The notes under the pieces were generated by a model. That model searched no databases and was not told where the DNA came from. It worked only from the letters and a program-made list of their open reading frames with translations. DNA of 64,000 bases from Pseudomonas knackmussii B13 (GTDB taxonomy: Bacteria > Pseudomonadota > Gammaproteobacteria > Pseudomonadales > Pseudomonadaceae). The stretch spans positions 4,657,501 through 4,721,500 of the forward strand of contig NZ_HG322950.1 of NCBI RefSeq assembly GCF_000689415.1, in the 5' to 3' direction. The position numbers were made by a program, and so were the translations under genes. Shown piece by piece: positions 1 to 8,203 of the stretch (within the stretch, counting starts at the first letter, position 1; each line of letters starts with the position of its first letter).

Positions 1-271
1 CGACACGTTACCGAATGGGACACTACAGGTTTTCTGCGTGAGAACTTTCTGGCGTCGCCTTGGCAAAATTGACAAGCTGTCAAACTATAAGCGGCGGATT
101 TACTCGAAGTGCGATTAAACTAGTGCGCTTATAACTCTCCAAGGGCATGCTGCTCGCCTCCGCCGCTGCACGCGCAATCGTTTTTCCTCTTGCACACCGC
201 CAACCAAGTGTGGTTAGAATTCCCCAGCCAAGGAGGCGAGACCAGATAAATTAATCTTGGAGCTCGGCAAA
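1..271. other. Intergenic stretch, no gene seen
   Basis: I see no coding region here. The only structure is a short perfect inverted repeat, TTGAC-5-GTCAA, at 69-83. A strong Shine-Dalgarno-like AAGGAGG lies at 230-236 with no start codon at a useful distance. It may be a remnant of a gene start. Confidence 0.4.
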
Positions 272-712
272 ATGACATACTGGCTTATGGTGGATTACGG
301 GGAGTTCGATGCGCAGGGTATCGGGAAATTTACCGGACCAAGTGCAATGCATTATTCCACTGAGCTCTCCCAATTCCAGTGTATTGGTTGGATATTGGAG
401 TGCCTCGACAAGACCAATGGGTTTTGCATCCGATTCGATATCAGAGTTGATGAGAAAGACTATGAGCGTGAGGGACTTCTGACGGTTGGCAGGCTCAGTG
501 AGGCGGCTGCCAGTGCCTTGTTGGAGACTTATGATTGGGAAGAGCGGTTTGAGATTGTCTGGACGGCCATTGATGCAGAGCAAAAGGATATCGCATTAGG
601 GCTCAACTACGAAGAAGAGCAAAACTTCTGGCCCTGCTTCGAAAAAGTCGCCAAGGCTTCGAAAGCTGAAGATATCCTTACTCTCTATAAGGATGCGCTG
701 AGCGAACCTTAA
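272..712 (+). CDS. Hypothetical acidic protein of the integrative element
   Basis: A soluble protein of 146 residues, rich in Asp and Glu, with many aromatics, no signal peptide and no membrane segment. I do not recognise a family. The ATG at 272 is chosen because GGAG at 259-262 sits nine bases upstream. A TTG at 257 would add five residues but has no well-placed ribosome site. Codon use is less GC-biased than in the core genes to the right, which fits horizontal transfer. Small acidic proteins at the edge of mobile elements are often immunity or anti-defence proteins, but nothing in the sequence proves that here. Confidence 0.55.
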   Translation: MTYWLMVDYGEFDAQGIGKFTGPSAMHYSTELSQFQCIGWILECLDKTNGFCIRFDIRVDEKDYEREGLLTVGRLSEAAASALLETYDWEERFEIVWTAIDAEQKDIALGLNYEEEQNFWPCFEKVAKASKAEDILTLYKDALSEP

Positions 713-1539
713 ATCATGAACATGCCGGCGCCAAAACTATACTAAGCCTTGATCGTTCCTGAGGGTGGAGGACTTCCAGGTTAGGCATAGCGAGGCGAAC
801 TAACAACTTATCCGAGCACTGCGGCGATGTTCAACTGCAATGTTCGCCAGAAGAACATTCGCTCATAGCTAACTAGTCATTTAAGACTATCCCATCCTTT
901 CTGAGCATGGATGCTCCTCCTCACCATCGCTGCACACCTCGGACAAACCTTACAGTCGCGTGCGCAGTGCGCTTGTAGCTGACGGCGGCATCCAACTAGA
1001 AGCAAATAGAAGCGAAATCCAAATAGCTCAGCTGAGCAGGTCGGACAAGCGCTAAGAAGCTCTGTAGCTTGCAGAGGTGATGCTTGGCCTGCTGTTCCTG
1101 GCCCAGTTAGTTTCTGCTCGACTAGACGTGTAGGCCTTGGCGCCCCCTTTGGGTAGCCCGCGATACGCTCAAACCTAAAGTGGCCCACAGTTACTCATAG
1201 CACTGCCGATTGACGCAGTTCTTTCTCGCAAACAACACCTGCCCCGGATAGGGTGTTGGCGTGTTGCAGCGACTCGTGGAAAGAGAACGCTGCAAGACAG
1301 GAAGAAGAGCGCCGCGCTGTTGCCGAGTAGCGTGCGCTCATGACAGAACAGTCTAATCATTCTGCGCAATCAACACATATTACTGCGCCTTAGCCCCGCC
1401 CCAGGCAGTTGCTCGCAAAGGAGGGGCAACATCCTATCTATGCAGGCGAATTGCCCTTTAACGAGGTAGGGATAGTGCACAAGGAACAGCAGTGCGGCCG
1501 AGGTAGCCACACCGCTAGGCGATCAAACGAGAGGCTACC
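713..1539. other. Long gap with only weak coding candidates
   Basis: About 830 bases without a confident gene. The best candidate is a minus-strand frame at 877-1188 (GTG start, 103 residues) whose C-terminal half carries CPTC and CKVCPRC, reminiscent of a zinc ribbon. A second minus-strand frame at 1175-1369 has no recognisable features. AGGTAGCC at 1501-1508 pairs with GGCTACCT at 1533-1540 just past the mvaT-like stop codon and may end that transcript, though no T-run follows. Confidence 0.4.
877..1188 (-). CDS. Possible cysteine-rich zinc-ribbon protein
   Basis: A 103-residue frame starting at GTG. Its last 55 residues contain CPTC, two further single cysteines and CKVCPRC, a spacing that could bind zinc. 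There is no clear ribosome site, and the N-terminal part looks like unconstrained sequence. If real, the true start may be further in. It lies in the low-GC island region on the same strand as the mvaT-like and integrase genes. Treat it as a candidate only. Confidence 0.22.
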   Translation of the reverse strand: MGHFRFERIAGYPKGAPRPTRLVEQKLTGPGTAGQASPLQATELLSACPTCSAELFGFRFYLLLVGCRRQLQAHCARDCKVCPRCAAMVRRSIHAQKGWDSLK

Positions 1540-1911
1540 TTAGCCTTGGAGCCAGGACTCAACTGCGTCGGAGCCGTATTGCGCCTTCCAGGCCTTCAGC
1601 GTTTTTTGGTTCCCGCCTTTGGTCTCGACTACCTCGCCGGTGTGCGGGTTTTTATAAACCTTCACCACGCGCAGACGGCGCTTGGTACGCCCCGTACCAG
1701 TCGCCCGCGCAACCGCGCCGCGTGCCGATTCCGGATCGAGAATCGCTACAACATCACGCAAAGACTTGCCGTAGGCGCCCATCAGTTCCCGGAGTTTTTC
1801 CTCGAACTGAATTTCCTGCTGCAGCGCCGCGTCTTTCTTCAGGGACTCCAAGTGCGCCAACTGTTCAGCAAGTGCTTTTTCAGCCGCGCGGAATTCTGCG
1901 ATTTTGGACAT
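1540..1911 (-). CDS. MvaT-type H-NS-family DNA-binding protein
   Basis: A 123-residue member of the MvaT/MvaU family, the Pseudomonas counterpart of H-NS. These proteins oligomerise on AT-rich, often foreign, DNA and silence transcription. The N-terminal ~60 residues are a predicted coiled coil (dimerisation and oligomerisation). After a basic linker (RTKRRLR) the C-terminal domain shows YKNPHTGEVVETKGGN, which includes the KGGN loop that contacts the minor groove in MvaT, then TLKAWKAQYG. Length matches the family. It sits beside an integrase, so it is probably the element's own silencer rather than the core mvaT. That placement is inference; the family call is firm. Confidence 0.88.
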   Translation of the reverse strand: MSKIAEFRAAEKALAEQLAHLESLKKDAALQQEIQFEEKLRELMGAYGKSLRDVVAILDPESARGAVARATGTGRTKRRLRVVKVYKNPHTGEVVETKGGNQKTLKAWKAQYGSDAVESWLQG

Positions 1912-2035
1912 TTAAGGTTCCCCCCTAGAAGAAGTATTCATCCCCACAACTGTATCGAATGCTCGCTTTCTCTGCCATCAAAATTGGCAGCACGACAAAT
2001 CAGCTTAGATACCAAAGTGCGGTAAGTAGTCGCAA

Positions 2036-2063
2036 AAGAAAAGAGGCCCTTTCGGGGCCTCTT
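2036..2063 (-). terminator. Rho-independent terminator of the integrase gene
   Basis: AAGAGGCCC (2041-2049) pairs with GGGCCTCTT (2055-2063). On the minus strand the hairpin is followed by a T-rich run. It lies directly after the integrase stop codon. Confidence 0.8.
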
Positions 2064-2067
2064 AACA

Positions 2068-4470
2068 TCAACGAGCTGCAACACTCAGGGGAATAAACCG
2101 CCGCCAGTTGCGTTTCTGTGTTTTCGTCACAGGACGCCGTACCGTAGAAGTAGGGCCGCCTTGAGTCGGCGCCTGGTGCGCCTGCAATGCCAGGTAGTGG
2201 CGATAATGAATATGCTCGAGCGACACACCGTGATCCAGGCGATCCAACTCCTCCTGGAGTACCTCCAGCGGATAACCCCGACCGTAATGCCCGGTCACCG
2301 AATGATCGGTATGGCCGACGAGCGCTTTGGCGATCTGCATATCGAGTTTCTGTGCACGGAACTGCGCAATGAAACTGTGGCGCAAACCATGGAAGGTCCT
2401 GCCCTGCTCTCCTAATCCGCACGCCTGCACGTAGCCGCCATAGTTGGTCCCGTTGCCCAAAAACCACTTGCTCGCGGTGGCGCCGGGCAACTTATTGCGG
2501 ACAGGGGGCAGTCCGTCGAACAGCATGGCCTGGCGATCGCCGCCCACCGCTTGGCGACGCTGCTCGACGAACTCCAGGAAGCCAGCGGCCAGCACCTGCC
2601 GATGAAGCGGCACGTCCCGCTCACTGCTGGAGTTTTTCAGGCGTTTTTCCGCTTGCTCGGTGTTCAACGACAGGTACCAGATTCCTGCCTCCTGTCGTAC
2701 ATCGCCCACGCGCAGTTGGCAGAGCTCGTTGAGGCGTGCGCCTTGATAGGCGCCCAGCAACGGCAACCAAAATTTGTAGTCGTGCAGACGCCAGCGAGGC
2801 GGAGCCTCCAGGGTGTACACCGGCCCGCTGAGCAGCAGTCGCAGTTGCTCACGGGTGTAGCTGCGATTGCTGCGCCCGGCCGCCTGAGCTTTGTACTGCA
2901 CCGACTGCGCGGGGCTCTGCTCCAACAGGCCCTGATCAACAGCAAAATCGAGGGTCCCTTTAAGCATCGCGAAATAGCGTTTCAGCGTGCGGGGATGGAT
3001 GGGATCGTAGCCGCCCTCGGTCATGATCTGCGCCAAGGGTTTTTGCCGCAGGCCGGGCGTCTTGTTGCGTCCTTTGGGGTACAAGCGCAGCGCATCACGC
3101 ACGCGGACCACGTCCGCGCGGGTGATCTGCTCGATCGCCACGCCAGGGCCCACGATCTCGACCAGCGCATCGAGGCGCGCCAGGTTCTGGATGCGGGTAT
3201 CCGCGTTGGTCCACGTCCGACTCACCTCATGGTGCTGCTTGAAACGTTCCACCAGCGCGGCATAGCGCAGACCACCGCTGGCTGGGGGCGCAAAGGCCCC
3301 CGACTGCACCAGCGCACGATTCAAGGCGATGGCCTGGGTCTCGGGCAACAGCCCGGATAGGGCCTGCAGCACGGACTGCGTCTGCGCCGGCAACGTAGCT
3401 TGTGGTGCGCTCGGCGGCGGCAGCTCCGGCAAGCCGTTGGCCTTGGGGAGCCCTTTGAGGTAGTCCTCGAGGAGCTGATGAATCTGATCGAGCAGCTTCA
3501 GCAGCGCCGCCGGATCGATGTCTTCCTGAGCGATGATGGCCGTGAGGAAACTGAGCAAGTCCGGCGCAATAACGGCAAACAGCAGATTGGCGAGGATCCA
3601 GTCTGTCGTCTGCAGTTCCAGGTCGAGGACGCCCACGGGCGTCAAGTGTGCGACTCCCATCCTGTGGAAGTCGAGGCGCAGCGAATAGCCCCCGTCGCTG
3701 CCCTGGTGAATGCGGAACAGTTCGGACTGCGGCGAAGCCAGGTACTTCAAGCCCGGCAGCGCCTCCAGCTGAGTCAGGCTGGTCGGCAGGCGCTGCTCCA
3801 ACAGCGACTCTTCGCGCGGCTTGGCGACGAAGCGGACGAACTGTTCCCACGCCAGGGTACGGGTGAGCAGCGGGTGCAGCACGTGCAAGTAGCCGTCGCG
3901 CGTCCAGCGCTTCAGCTGCTCCAGCGCATCGAGCAGATACGCCGCCTTCCAGCGCGCCGTAGCCAGATCGGGGGTGCCCAGAGACACGTCGTAGCGCTCA
4001 AACGGCAGCATCTCCAGGCGCTCCGCATAGCCCCGATCGAGGAGCACGAAGACGTAGTCACCCTGCGCGTCCGCATACAGCACCGTGGACAGCGCCTCCA
4101 GGTCGGCCAGGCGCTCGTAGCCGAGTTCCAGGGCACCTTTCGCCAGTTCGTTGGGGGTGATCAAGCTGCCCAGTGGCAGCCGCATGTCCTGCATCACCCG
4201 CTGGTGTTGCAGGTACAGCTGGCCCAGCGACTGCAACAGGTAGTCGGCACCCAGGCGACGCTCCGCGATCAGCTGCAGCAAATCGTCGAAGGCATCGTTG
4301 AGTTGGCGCGCGACATCGCGGGCGATTTCATGGTTCTGACCGAGCGGCCAGCGAACTTGTTTGGGCAGGCGATCGTCCGTGAGGAGGGCCTTGGGCAGGC
4401 TGCGGACGTAGAGGAAGCCGCGCTCGCGGCTGAAGATCATGTGCGGGGTTCTGATGGTACGCTGTGACAT
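2068..4470 (-). CDS. Tyrosine-type site-specific integrase, large form
   Basis: An 800-residue tyrosine recombinase, about twice the length of classical phage integrases because of a long N-terminal extension. The catalytic C-terminal domain shows an Arg in GARLNELCQL near residue 577, HGLRHSF (the H-x-x-R box) near residue 694, GHTD, and the nucleophile Tyr in VTGHYGRGY near residue 729. The domain before it (about 430-530) resembles an arm/core-binding SAM-like fold. The ATG at 4470 has GAGG eight bases upstream. The gene faces away from the adjacent tRNA-Gly(CCC), which is the likely attachment site. It would catalyse integration and excision of the element. The N-terminal function is unknown. 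Confidence 0.92.
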   Translation of the reverse strand: MSQRTIRTPHMIFSRERGFLYVRSLPKALLTDDRLPKQVRWPLGQNHEIARDVARQLNDAFDDLLQLIAERRLGADYLLQSLGQLYLQHQRVMQDMRLPLGSLITPNELAKGALELGYERLADLEALSTVLYADAQGDYVFVLLDRGYAERLEMLPFERYDVSLGTPDLATARWKAAYLLDALEQLKRWTRDGYLHVLHPLLTRTLAWEQFVRFVAKPREESLLEQRLPTSLTQLEALPGLKYLASPQSELFRIHQGSDGGYSLRLDFHRMGVAHLTPVGVLDLELQTTDWILANLLFAVIAPDLLSFLTAIIAQEDIDPAALLKLLDQIHQLLEDYLKGLPKANGLPELPPPSAPQATLPAQTQSVLQALSGLLPETQAIALNRALVQSGAFAPPASGGLRYAALVERFKQHHEVSRTWTNADTRIQNLARLDALVEIVGPGVAIEQITRADVVRVRDALRLYPKGRNKTPGLRQKPLAQIMTEGGYDPIHPRTLKRYFAMLKGTLDFAVDQGLLEQSPAQSVQYKAQAAGRSNRSYTREQLRLLLSGPVYTLEAPPRWRLHDYKFWLPLLGAYQGARLNELCQLRVGDVRQEAGIWYLSLNTEQAEKRLKNSSSERDVPLHRQVLAAGFLEFVEQRRQAVGGDRQAMLFDGLPPVRNKLPGATASKWFLGNGTNYGGYVQACGLGEQGRTFHGLRHSFIAQFRAQKLDMQIAKALVGHTDHSVTGHYGRGYPLEVLQEELDRLDHGVSLEHIHYRHYLALQAHQAPTQGGPTSTVRRPVTKTQKRNWRRFIPLSVAAR

Positions 4471-4571
4471 GGGGCAGTCCTCGAAATGGTTGATTTCGTG
4501 ACCGACCTAATCAGAACCCCCACCATAGTCGCGCTGAAACCCGCATGCTAGAGCGGTTTCAACAGAGGATA

Positions 4572-4645
4572 TGGAGCGGGCGAAGGGAATCGAACCCTCG
4601 TCATGAGCTTGGGAAGCTCAGGTAATGCCATTATACGACGCCCGC
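4572..4645 (-). tRNA. tRNA-Gly (anticodon CCC)
   Basis: Read on the minus strand, the seven acceptor bases GCGGGCG pair with CGCCCGC. The anticodon arm TGAGC/GCTCA encloses the loop TTCCCAA (anticodon CCC), and the T arm carries GGTTCGATTCC. CCA is encoded at the 3' end (4572-4574). The 3' end faces the integrase, so this gene is the inferred integration target and remains intact. Confidence 0.95.
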
Positions 4646-4803
4646 TTGGGGGTGCCTTTTTACCAGAAGGCTTGGGCTTAGTGAAGCCTTGGCCGCTGCG
4701 GCTTCGCATACTGCCTATCCCCTCCCCTTATGGGTCGTGCCAAATACGGCTTGGGCAGGTATCTTCGAGCGCTTTCGATTTTCGGATTCGAGTGAGACAG
4801 GTG

Positions 4804-5367
4804 ATGAGCCGTTCTGCCATGCGTGCTGCCGTGCTGGGGTTGGGTCTGCTGTGTTCGGCAGCGGCCTTGGCGCGGGTCGAGGTCAAGCCGGTGCAGAACC
4901 CTTCGCTCGGACCGACGCTGGCGGTGCGCATCACCGAAGACATCGCCGTGGGCGACTACGAATTGCTGATGCGTGGGCTGAAGGACAACCCCGGCAAGTT
5001 CTCGCGCAAGATCGCCCTGCTCGACTGCATCGGCGGCAACCAGGACGAGGCGATCAAGATCGGCCGGCTGCTGCGCGAGACCGGGTTCGACACCTGGGTC
5101 CCTAGCCATGGCGTTTGCCAGGGCACCTGCGTCTATGTGCTCGCTGCCGGGCATTCGCGGCGGGTACGCGGTTACGTCGGCCTGCATCGCCCTTACTTCC
5201 CTGGCGGCGATTCCTGGCAGGACGACCGCGCCGGTCGCTACAGCCCGGCGGTTTATCTGCGCGAAATGAATGTCGCGCAAAGCCTCCTGAACGACATGTC
5301 GTCCATTACCCCAGGGCAGGTGCGCCTGCTCTCCGCCCAGGACCTGGCGCGTTACCGCCTCGACTGA
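4804..5367 (+). CDS. Predicted periplasmic ClpP-like protein (COG3904 type)
   Basis: A 187-residue protein with an N-terminal signal peptide (hydrophobic LGLGLLCSAAALA, cleavage after ALA). The mature part resembles the COG3904 group, which has a ClpP/crotonase-like fold: a LLDCIGGNQDEA segment, GVCQGTCVYVLAAG with two Cys, and VGLHRPYF. The Ser of true ClpP proteases is not obvious, so activity is uncertain. The start at 4804 is chosen because it gives a clean signal peptide; an internal ATG at 4819 is also possible. It is a single gene, the first core gene to the right of the tRNA. Confidence 0.65.
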   Translation: MSRSAMRAAVLGLGLLCSAAALARVEVKPVQNPSLGPTLAVRITEDIAVGDYELLMRGLKDNPGKFSRKIALLDCIGGNQDEAIKIGRLLRETGFDTWVPSHGVCQGTCVYVLAAGHSRRVRGYVGLHRPYFPGGDSWQDDRAGRYSPAVYLREMNVAQSLLNDMSSITPGQVRLLSAQDLARYRLD

Positions 5368-5583
5368 CGCTGCTGGTACGGCGGTACTCCTTGTAACACG
5401 CCGTGCCGGCATTCCGCCGGGCGCTCCGTAGCCGCACTGCACCTGATCTGCTCTAGGTCAAGAAATGGTAAAGGCCGATTGCCGACATATGGCGGACGGC
5501 TATTATCCGGAATGCTTTTTGCTGTTCCACAGCGCGGCAGTCCAGACACTTCCGCAAGCATTAAAAAAAACGGAGCTACACGC

Positions 5584-6684
5584 ATGTTCAAGACCTTCGG
5601 CAAGACCCTGCTCGCTGTTTCTCTGGCGGGCGCTGTGGCTGGTATGGCGCAGGCGGACAACAAAGTGCTGCACGTGTACAACTGGTCGGACTACATCGCC
5701 CCGAACACGGTCGATGAGTTCTCCAAGGCCACCGGAATCAAGGTCGTCTACGACGTCTATGACAGCAACGAAGTGCTGGAAGCCAAGCTGCTGGCCGGCA
5801 AGTCGGGCTACGACGTGGTGGTTCCGTCGAACAACTTCCTCGCCAAGCAGATCAAGGCCGGCGTCTACATGCCGCTGGACAAGTCCAAGCTGCCGAACTG
5901 GAAGAACCTCAACCCGGATCTGATGAAGACCCTGGAAGTCAGCGACCCGGGCAACAAGTATGCGATCCCGTACATGTGGGGCACCATCGGCATCGGCTAC
6001 AACCCGGACAAGGTCAAGGCCGTGCTGGGCGACAATGCGCCAGTCGACTCCTGGGACCTGGTGTTCAAGCCCGAGAACATCGAGAAGCTGAAGCAGTGCG
6101 GCGTGAGCTTCCTCGACTCGCCGACCGAGATGCTGCCGGCGGCCCTGCACTACCTGGGCTACAAGACCGACACCAACGATCCGAAGCAGATCAAGGAAGC
6201 TGAGGGTCTGTTCCTGAAGATCCGTCCGTACATCACCTATTTCCACTCCTCGAAGTACATCTCCGACCTCGCCAACGGCAACATCTGCGTCGCCATCGGC
6301 TATTCCGGCGACGTCTACCAGGCCAAGGCTCGCGCCGTGGAAGCGAAGAACAACGTGAAAGTGCTGTACAACATTCCGAAGGAAGGCGCTGGCGCCTTCT
6401 TCGATACCGTTGCCATTCCGAAGGATGCCGAGAACAAGGAAGGCGCGCTGCAGTGGCTGAACTTCCTGCTTGATCCGAAGGTGATCGCCGAGATCAGCAA
6501 CGCCATCTCCTACCCCAACGGCAACTCCGCCGCCACTCCGCTGGTGAACGAGGAAATCCGCAATGACCCGGGCATCTACCCGAGCGAAGCGGTGATGAAG
6601 AAGCTGTACGCCTTCCCGGGCCTGCCGGCGAACACCCAGCGTCTGATGACCCGTACCTGGACCACCATCAAGACCGGCAAGTAA
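5584..6684 (+). CDS. Polyamine ABC transporter periplasmic binding protein (PotF/SpuD family)
   Basis: A 366-residue substrate-binding protein with a signal peptide ending MAQA. The mature protein starts with LHVYNWSDYIAP, the hallmark of the putrescine/spermidine-binding PotD/PotF/SpuD/SpuE family, and keeps the usual length (about 340 mature residues). It captures putrescine or spermidine for an inner-membrane ABC transporter, but no permease or ATPase genes adjoin it here. A hairpin terminator follows directly, so it is monocistronic. CGGAG lies ten bases before the start. Putrescine versus spermidine preference cannot be settled by eye. A PuuD-type polyamine-catabolism gene downstream supports the role. 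Confidence 0.9.
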   Translation: MFKTFGKTLLAVSLAGAVAGMAQADNKVLHVYNWSDYIAPNTVDEFSKATGIKVVYDVYDSNEVLEAKLLAGKSGYDVVVPSNNFLAKQIKAGVYMPLDKSKLPNWKNLNPDLMKTLEVSDPGNKYAIPYMWGTIGIGYNPDKVKAVLGDNAPVDSWDLVFKPENIEKLKQCGVSFLDSPTEMLPAALHYLGYKTDTNDPKQIKEAEGLFLKIRPYITYFHSSKYISDLANGNICVAIGYSGDVYQAKARAVEAKNNVKVLYNIPKEGAGAFFDTVAIPKDAENKEGALQWLNFLLDPKVIAEISNAISYPNGNSAATPLVNEEIRNDPGIYPSEAVMKKLYAFPGLPANTQRLMTRTWTTIKTGK

Positions 6685-6730
6685 TCCGCTCCACGCAGGA
6701 CGCAAATCGCACCAGGAAGGTGCAAATCCA

Positions 6731-6780
6731 AAACGCCCGCCCCCGCTTTCGGCAACAACGAACGGGGCGGGCGTTTCATT
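6731..6780 (+). terminator. Terminator after the polyamine-binding protein
   Basis: AAACGCCCGCCCC (from 6731) pairs with GGGGCGGGCGTTT (to 6776) and is followed by TTCATTT. It has a strong GC stem with a T-rich tail. Confidence 0.85.
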
Positions 6781-6865
6781 TCTGCATTCCCCTTCGCGAA
6801 CCCTGTTCGATATTCCCGAACACACCGCCCGCTCAAGGACGCGGTTGCCGCCGATTCCGTGAAAA

Positions 6866-6880
6866 TGTTCAGTATAATTT
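6866..6880. promoter_or_regulatory. Possible PuuR-like operator
   Basis: The reverse complement reads AAATTATACTGAACA. From memory, the E. coli PuuR site is AAAATATAATGAACA, giving 13 of 15 matches. It lies upstream of a PuuD-type gene, the class of gene PuuR controls. No regulator gene is present in this window, so the call rests on motif and context. Confidence 0.4.
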
Positions 6881-6897
6881 TCATGGACCAGGGTGAG

Positions 6898-7003
6898 TCG
6901 TCAAAAATAATGGACCGATTTTTATCGGCGTTACATTTTTTAACTTAAAAATCAGCACTTTACGACATAACCGCGTGCTCGGTTCGGCCATTATTTTTGA
7001 CGA
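6898..7003. repeat. AT-rich 106-bp module bounded by 20-21 bp inverted repeats
   Basis: TCGTCAAAAATAATGG-ACCGA (6898-6918) is repeated inverted at 6984-7003, differing only by one missing base. The 65-bp centre is unusually AT-rich for this genome. Each arm contains CAAAAATAATGGACC, which matches the remembered PuuR consensus at 11 of 15 positions. It may be a pair of operators for looping in front of the downstream hydrolase gene. A MITE-like origin is the alternative, but no flanking target duplication is visible. Confidence 0.6.
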
Positions 7004-7175
7004 TCCAAACCGAAATTGTTTGACATATTTTACGGCTCTGGCAGGCTGGTGGACAGGTTTCGACCGTATTCGGGCTTCCTAGGTCCCGTTTGCGGCAGTG
7101 CTCGGAACCCCAGGTAGCGTCCCGCCGGTCGCGCCTGCACAGAAACGACAGGCCGCGCCTGTCTCAAGGTGACAT

Positions 7176-7985
7176 ATGTCCAACAGCAACATTGGCAATA
7201 AGAATCAGAAACTCCGTAAACCCGTCGTCCTGATGTCCATGGGCTACCAGGAACGCAAGGGTCACGACTACCAAGTGATGACCCACAAGTACATCACTCC
7301 CCTCGCCGAAATCGCCGGGTGCGTGCCGGTCCTGGTACCGACCTGCTGCGGTACCGAAGATCTCGAGCAATACCTCGACATGGCTGACGGCGTGTACCTC
7401 ACCGGTGCCGGCAGCAATATCGACCCGACCCTCTACGGTCAGGAAAACGCCACCCCCGAGAAGGGCCAGGACAAGAACCGCGACCTGTTCGACCTGCCCC
7501 TGATCAAAGCCGCGATTGCCCGTGGCCTGCCGATCTTCGGCATCTGCCGCGGCATGCAGGAAATCAACGTGGCGCTGGGCGGCGACATGTACCAGAAGCT
7601 CTACGCCGAGCCTGGCTTCAACGATCACCGGGAGAACCCGGAAGATCCGGTGGATGTGCAGTACGCGCCGGCGCACAGCGTGCAAGTAGCTGCCAACACC
7701 TGGCTGCACAAGCTGCTGCAGAGCGACACCATCCAGGTCAACTCGCTGCACGGCCAGGGCCTGAAGACCCTCGGCAAGGGCATCGAAGCCATCGCCCACG
7801 CCGAAGACGGCCTGGTCGAAGCGATCCACGCACCGAGCATTTCGCCCTTCCTCTTCGCGGTGCAATGGCACCCGGAATGGCAGGCGGCGAAGAACCCCGA
7901 TTCGGTGAAGATCTTCGAGGCCTTTGGCGACGCTTGCCGCCAGCAGGTAAAGAAGAAGCAGGCCCGCTACGGCAACGCTGCCTGA
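7176..7985 (+). CDS. puuD: Gamma-glutamyl-gamma-aminobutyrate hydrolase family protein (PuuD-like class I glutamine amidotransferase)
   Basis: A 269-residue peptidase-C26 / class I glutamine-amidotransferase-like hydrolase. It carries the nucleophile elbow GICRGMQEINVALGG (Cys near residue 128) and the catalytic His in AVQWHPEW. In polyamine catabolism such enzymes split gamma-glutamyl-GABA into glutamate and GABA. The ATG at 7176 follows AAGGTG. A long upstream region with PuuR-like inverted repeats and a terminator behind it suggest its own regulated transcript. The preceding polyamine-binding protein supports the pathway. Pseudomonas has several paralogues (SpuA, PauD), so the exact orthologue is uncertain; the family is not. 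Confidence 0.85.
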   Translation: MSNSNIGNKNQKLRKPVVLMSMGYQERKGHDYQVMTHKYITPLAEIAGCVPVLVPTCCGTEDLEQYLDMADGVYLTGAGSNIDPTLYGQENATPEKGQDKNRDLFDLPLIKAAIARGLPIFGICRGMQEINVALGGDMYQKLYAEPGFNDHRENPEDPVDVQYAPAHSVQVAANTWLHKLLQSDTIQVNSLHGQGLKTLGKGIEAIAHAEDGLVEAIHAPSISPFLFAVQWHPEWQAAKNPDSVKIFEAFGDACRQQVKKKQARYGNAA

Positions 7986-8001
7986 GCGAGAGCCTGAAAT
8001 G

Positions 8002-8031
8002 AAAAAGCCCGGCATTGGTCGGGCTTTTTCT
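8002..8031 (+). terminator. Terminator after the PuuD-like gene
   Basis: AAAAAGCCCG (8002-8011) pairs with CGGGCTTTTT (8020-8029). It ends in a T-run and lies 17 bases after the stop codon. Confidence 0.9.
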
Positions 8032-8077
8032 TGCCTGTCTTTTGTGTAGCTGCGAGGGGAACGCCTGCGTTGTCTTC

Positions 8078-8103
8078 TGGGTCCCCGCGTTCGCGGGGAT
8101 GAC
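8078..8103. repeat. 26-bp palindromic repeat, copy 1
   Basis: TCCCCGCG-TT-CGCGGGGA core. The whole 26 bases are the exact reverse complement of 22279-22304. It lies between convergent genes, as REP-type elements usually do. Confidence 0.8.
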
Positions 8104-8203
8104 GCAGGAGAAGCCACTCCCAGCTGTCACTCCCGCGAATAGGGTTTGCGCTGGTCGGAAGAGGACTGGCCCTAAAGACGGTTGCGACTACTACAGCAGA
8201 ACC

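Larger units (their letters stand above)
1..4571. mobile_element. Right end of an integrative element inserted at tRNA-Gly(CCC)
   Basis: A large tyrosine integrase gene starts about 100 bp from the 3' end of a tRNA-Gly gene, the usual arrangement for integrative elements and genomic islands. The stretch also holds a MvaT-like gene and an unknown gene, and its first 1.5 kb is visibly AT-richer than the core genome to the right. No second copy of the tRNA 3' end was seen within positions 1-4571, so the far attachment site must lie to the left of the window. A 7-bp inverted repeat (4535-4541 with 4555-4561) between int and the tRNA could be an integrase arm site or part of the tRNA terminator. 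The extent of the element is inferred. Confidence 0.7.

Noticed and set aside
3400..4467. 355-residue frame antisense to the integrase
   Set aside because: Low-complexity Gln/Arg/Val-rich translation, no start signals, fully inside the integrase gene.
5503..6825. 440-residue open frame antisense to the polyamine-binding protein
   Set aside because: A shadow frame; the sense strand encodes an unmistakable PotF-type protein.
7020..7048. Sigma-70 promoter TTGACA upstream of the PuuD-like gene
   Set aside because: TTGACA is present at 7020-7025, but no acceptable -10 follows at 16-18 bases, so it is not listed as a promoter.
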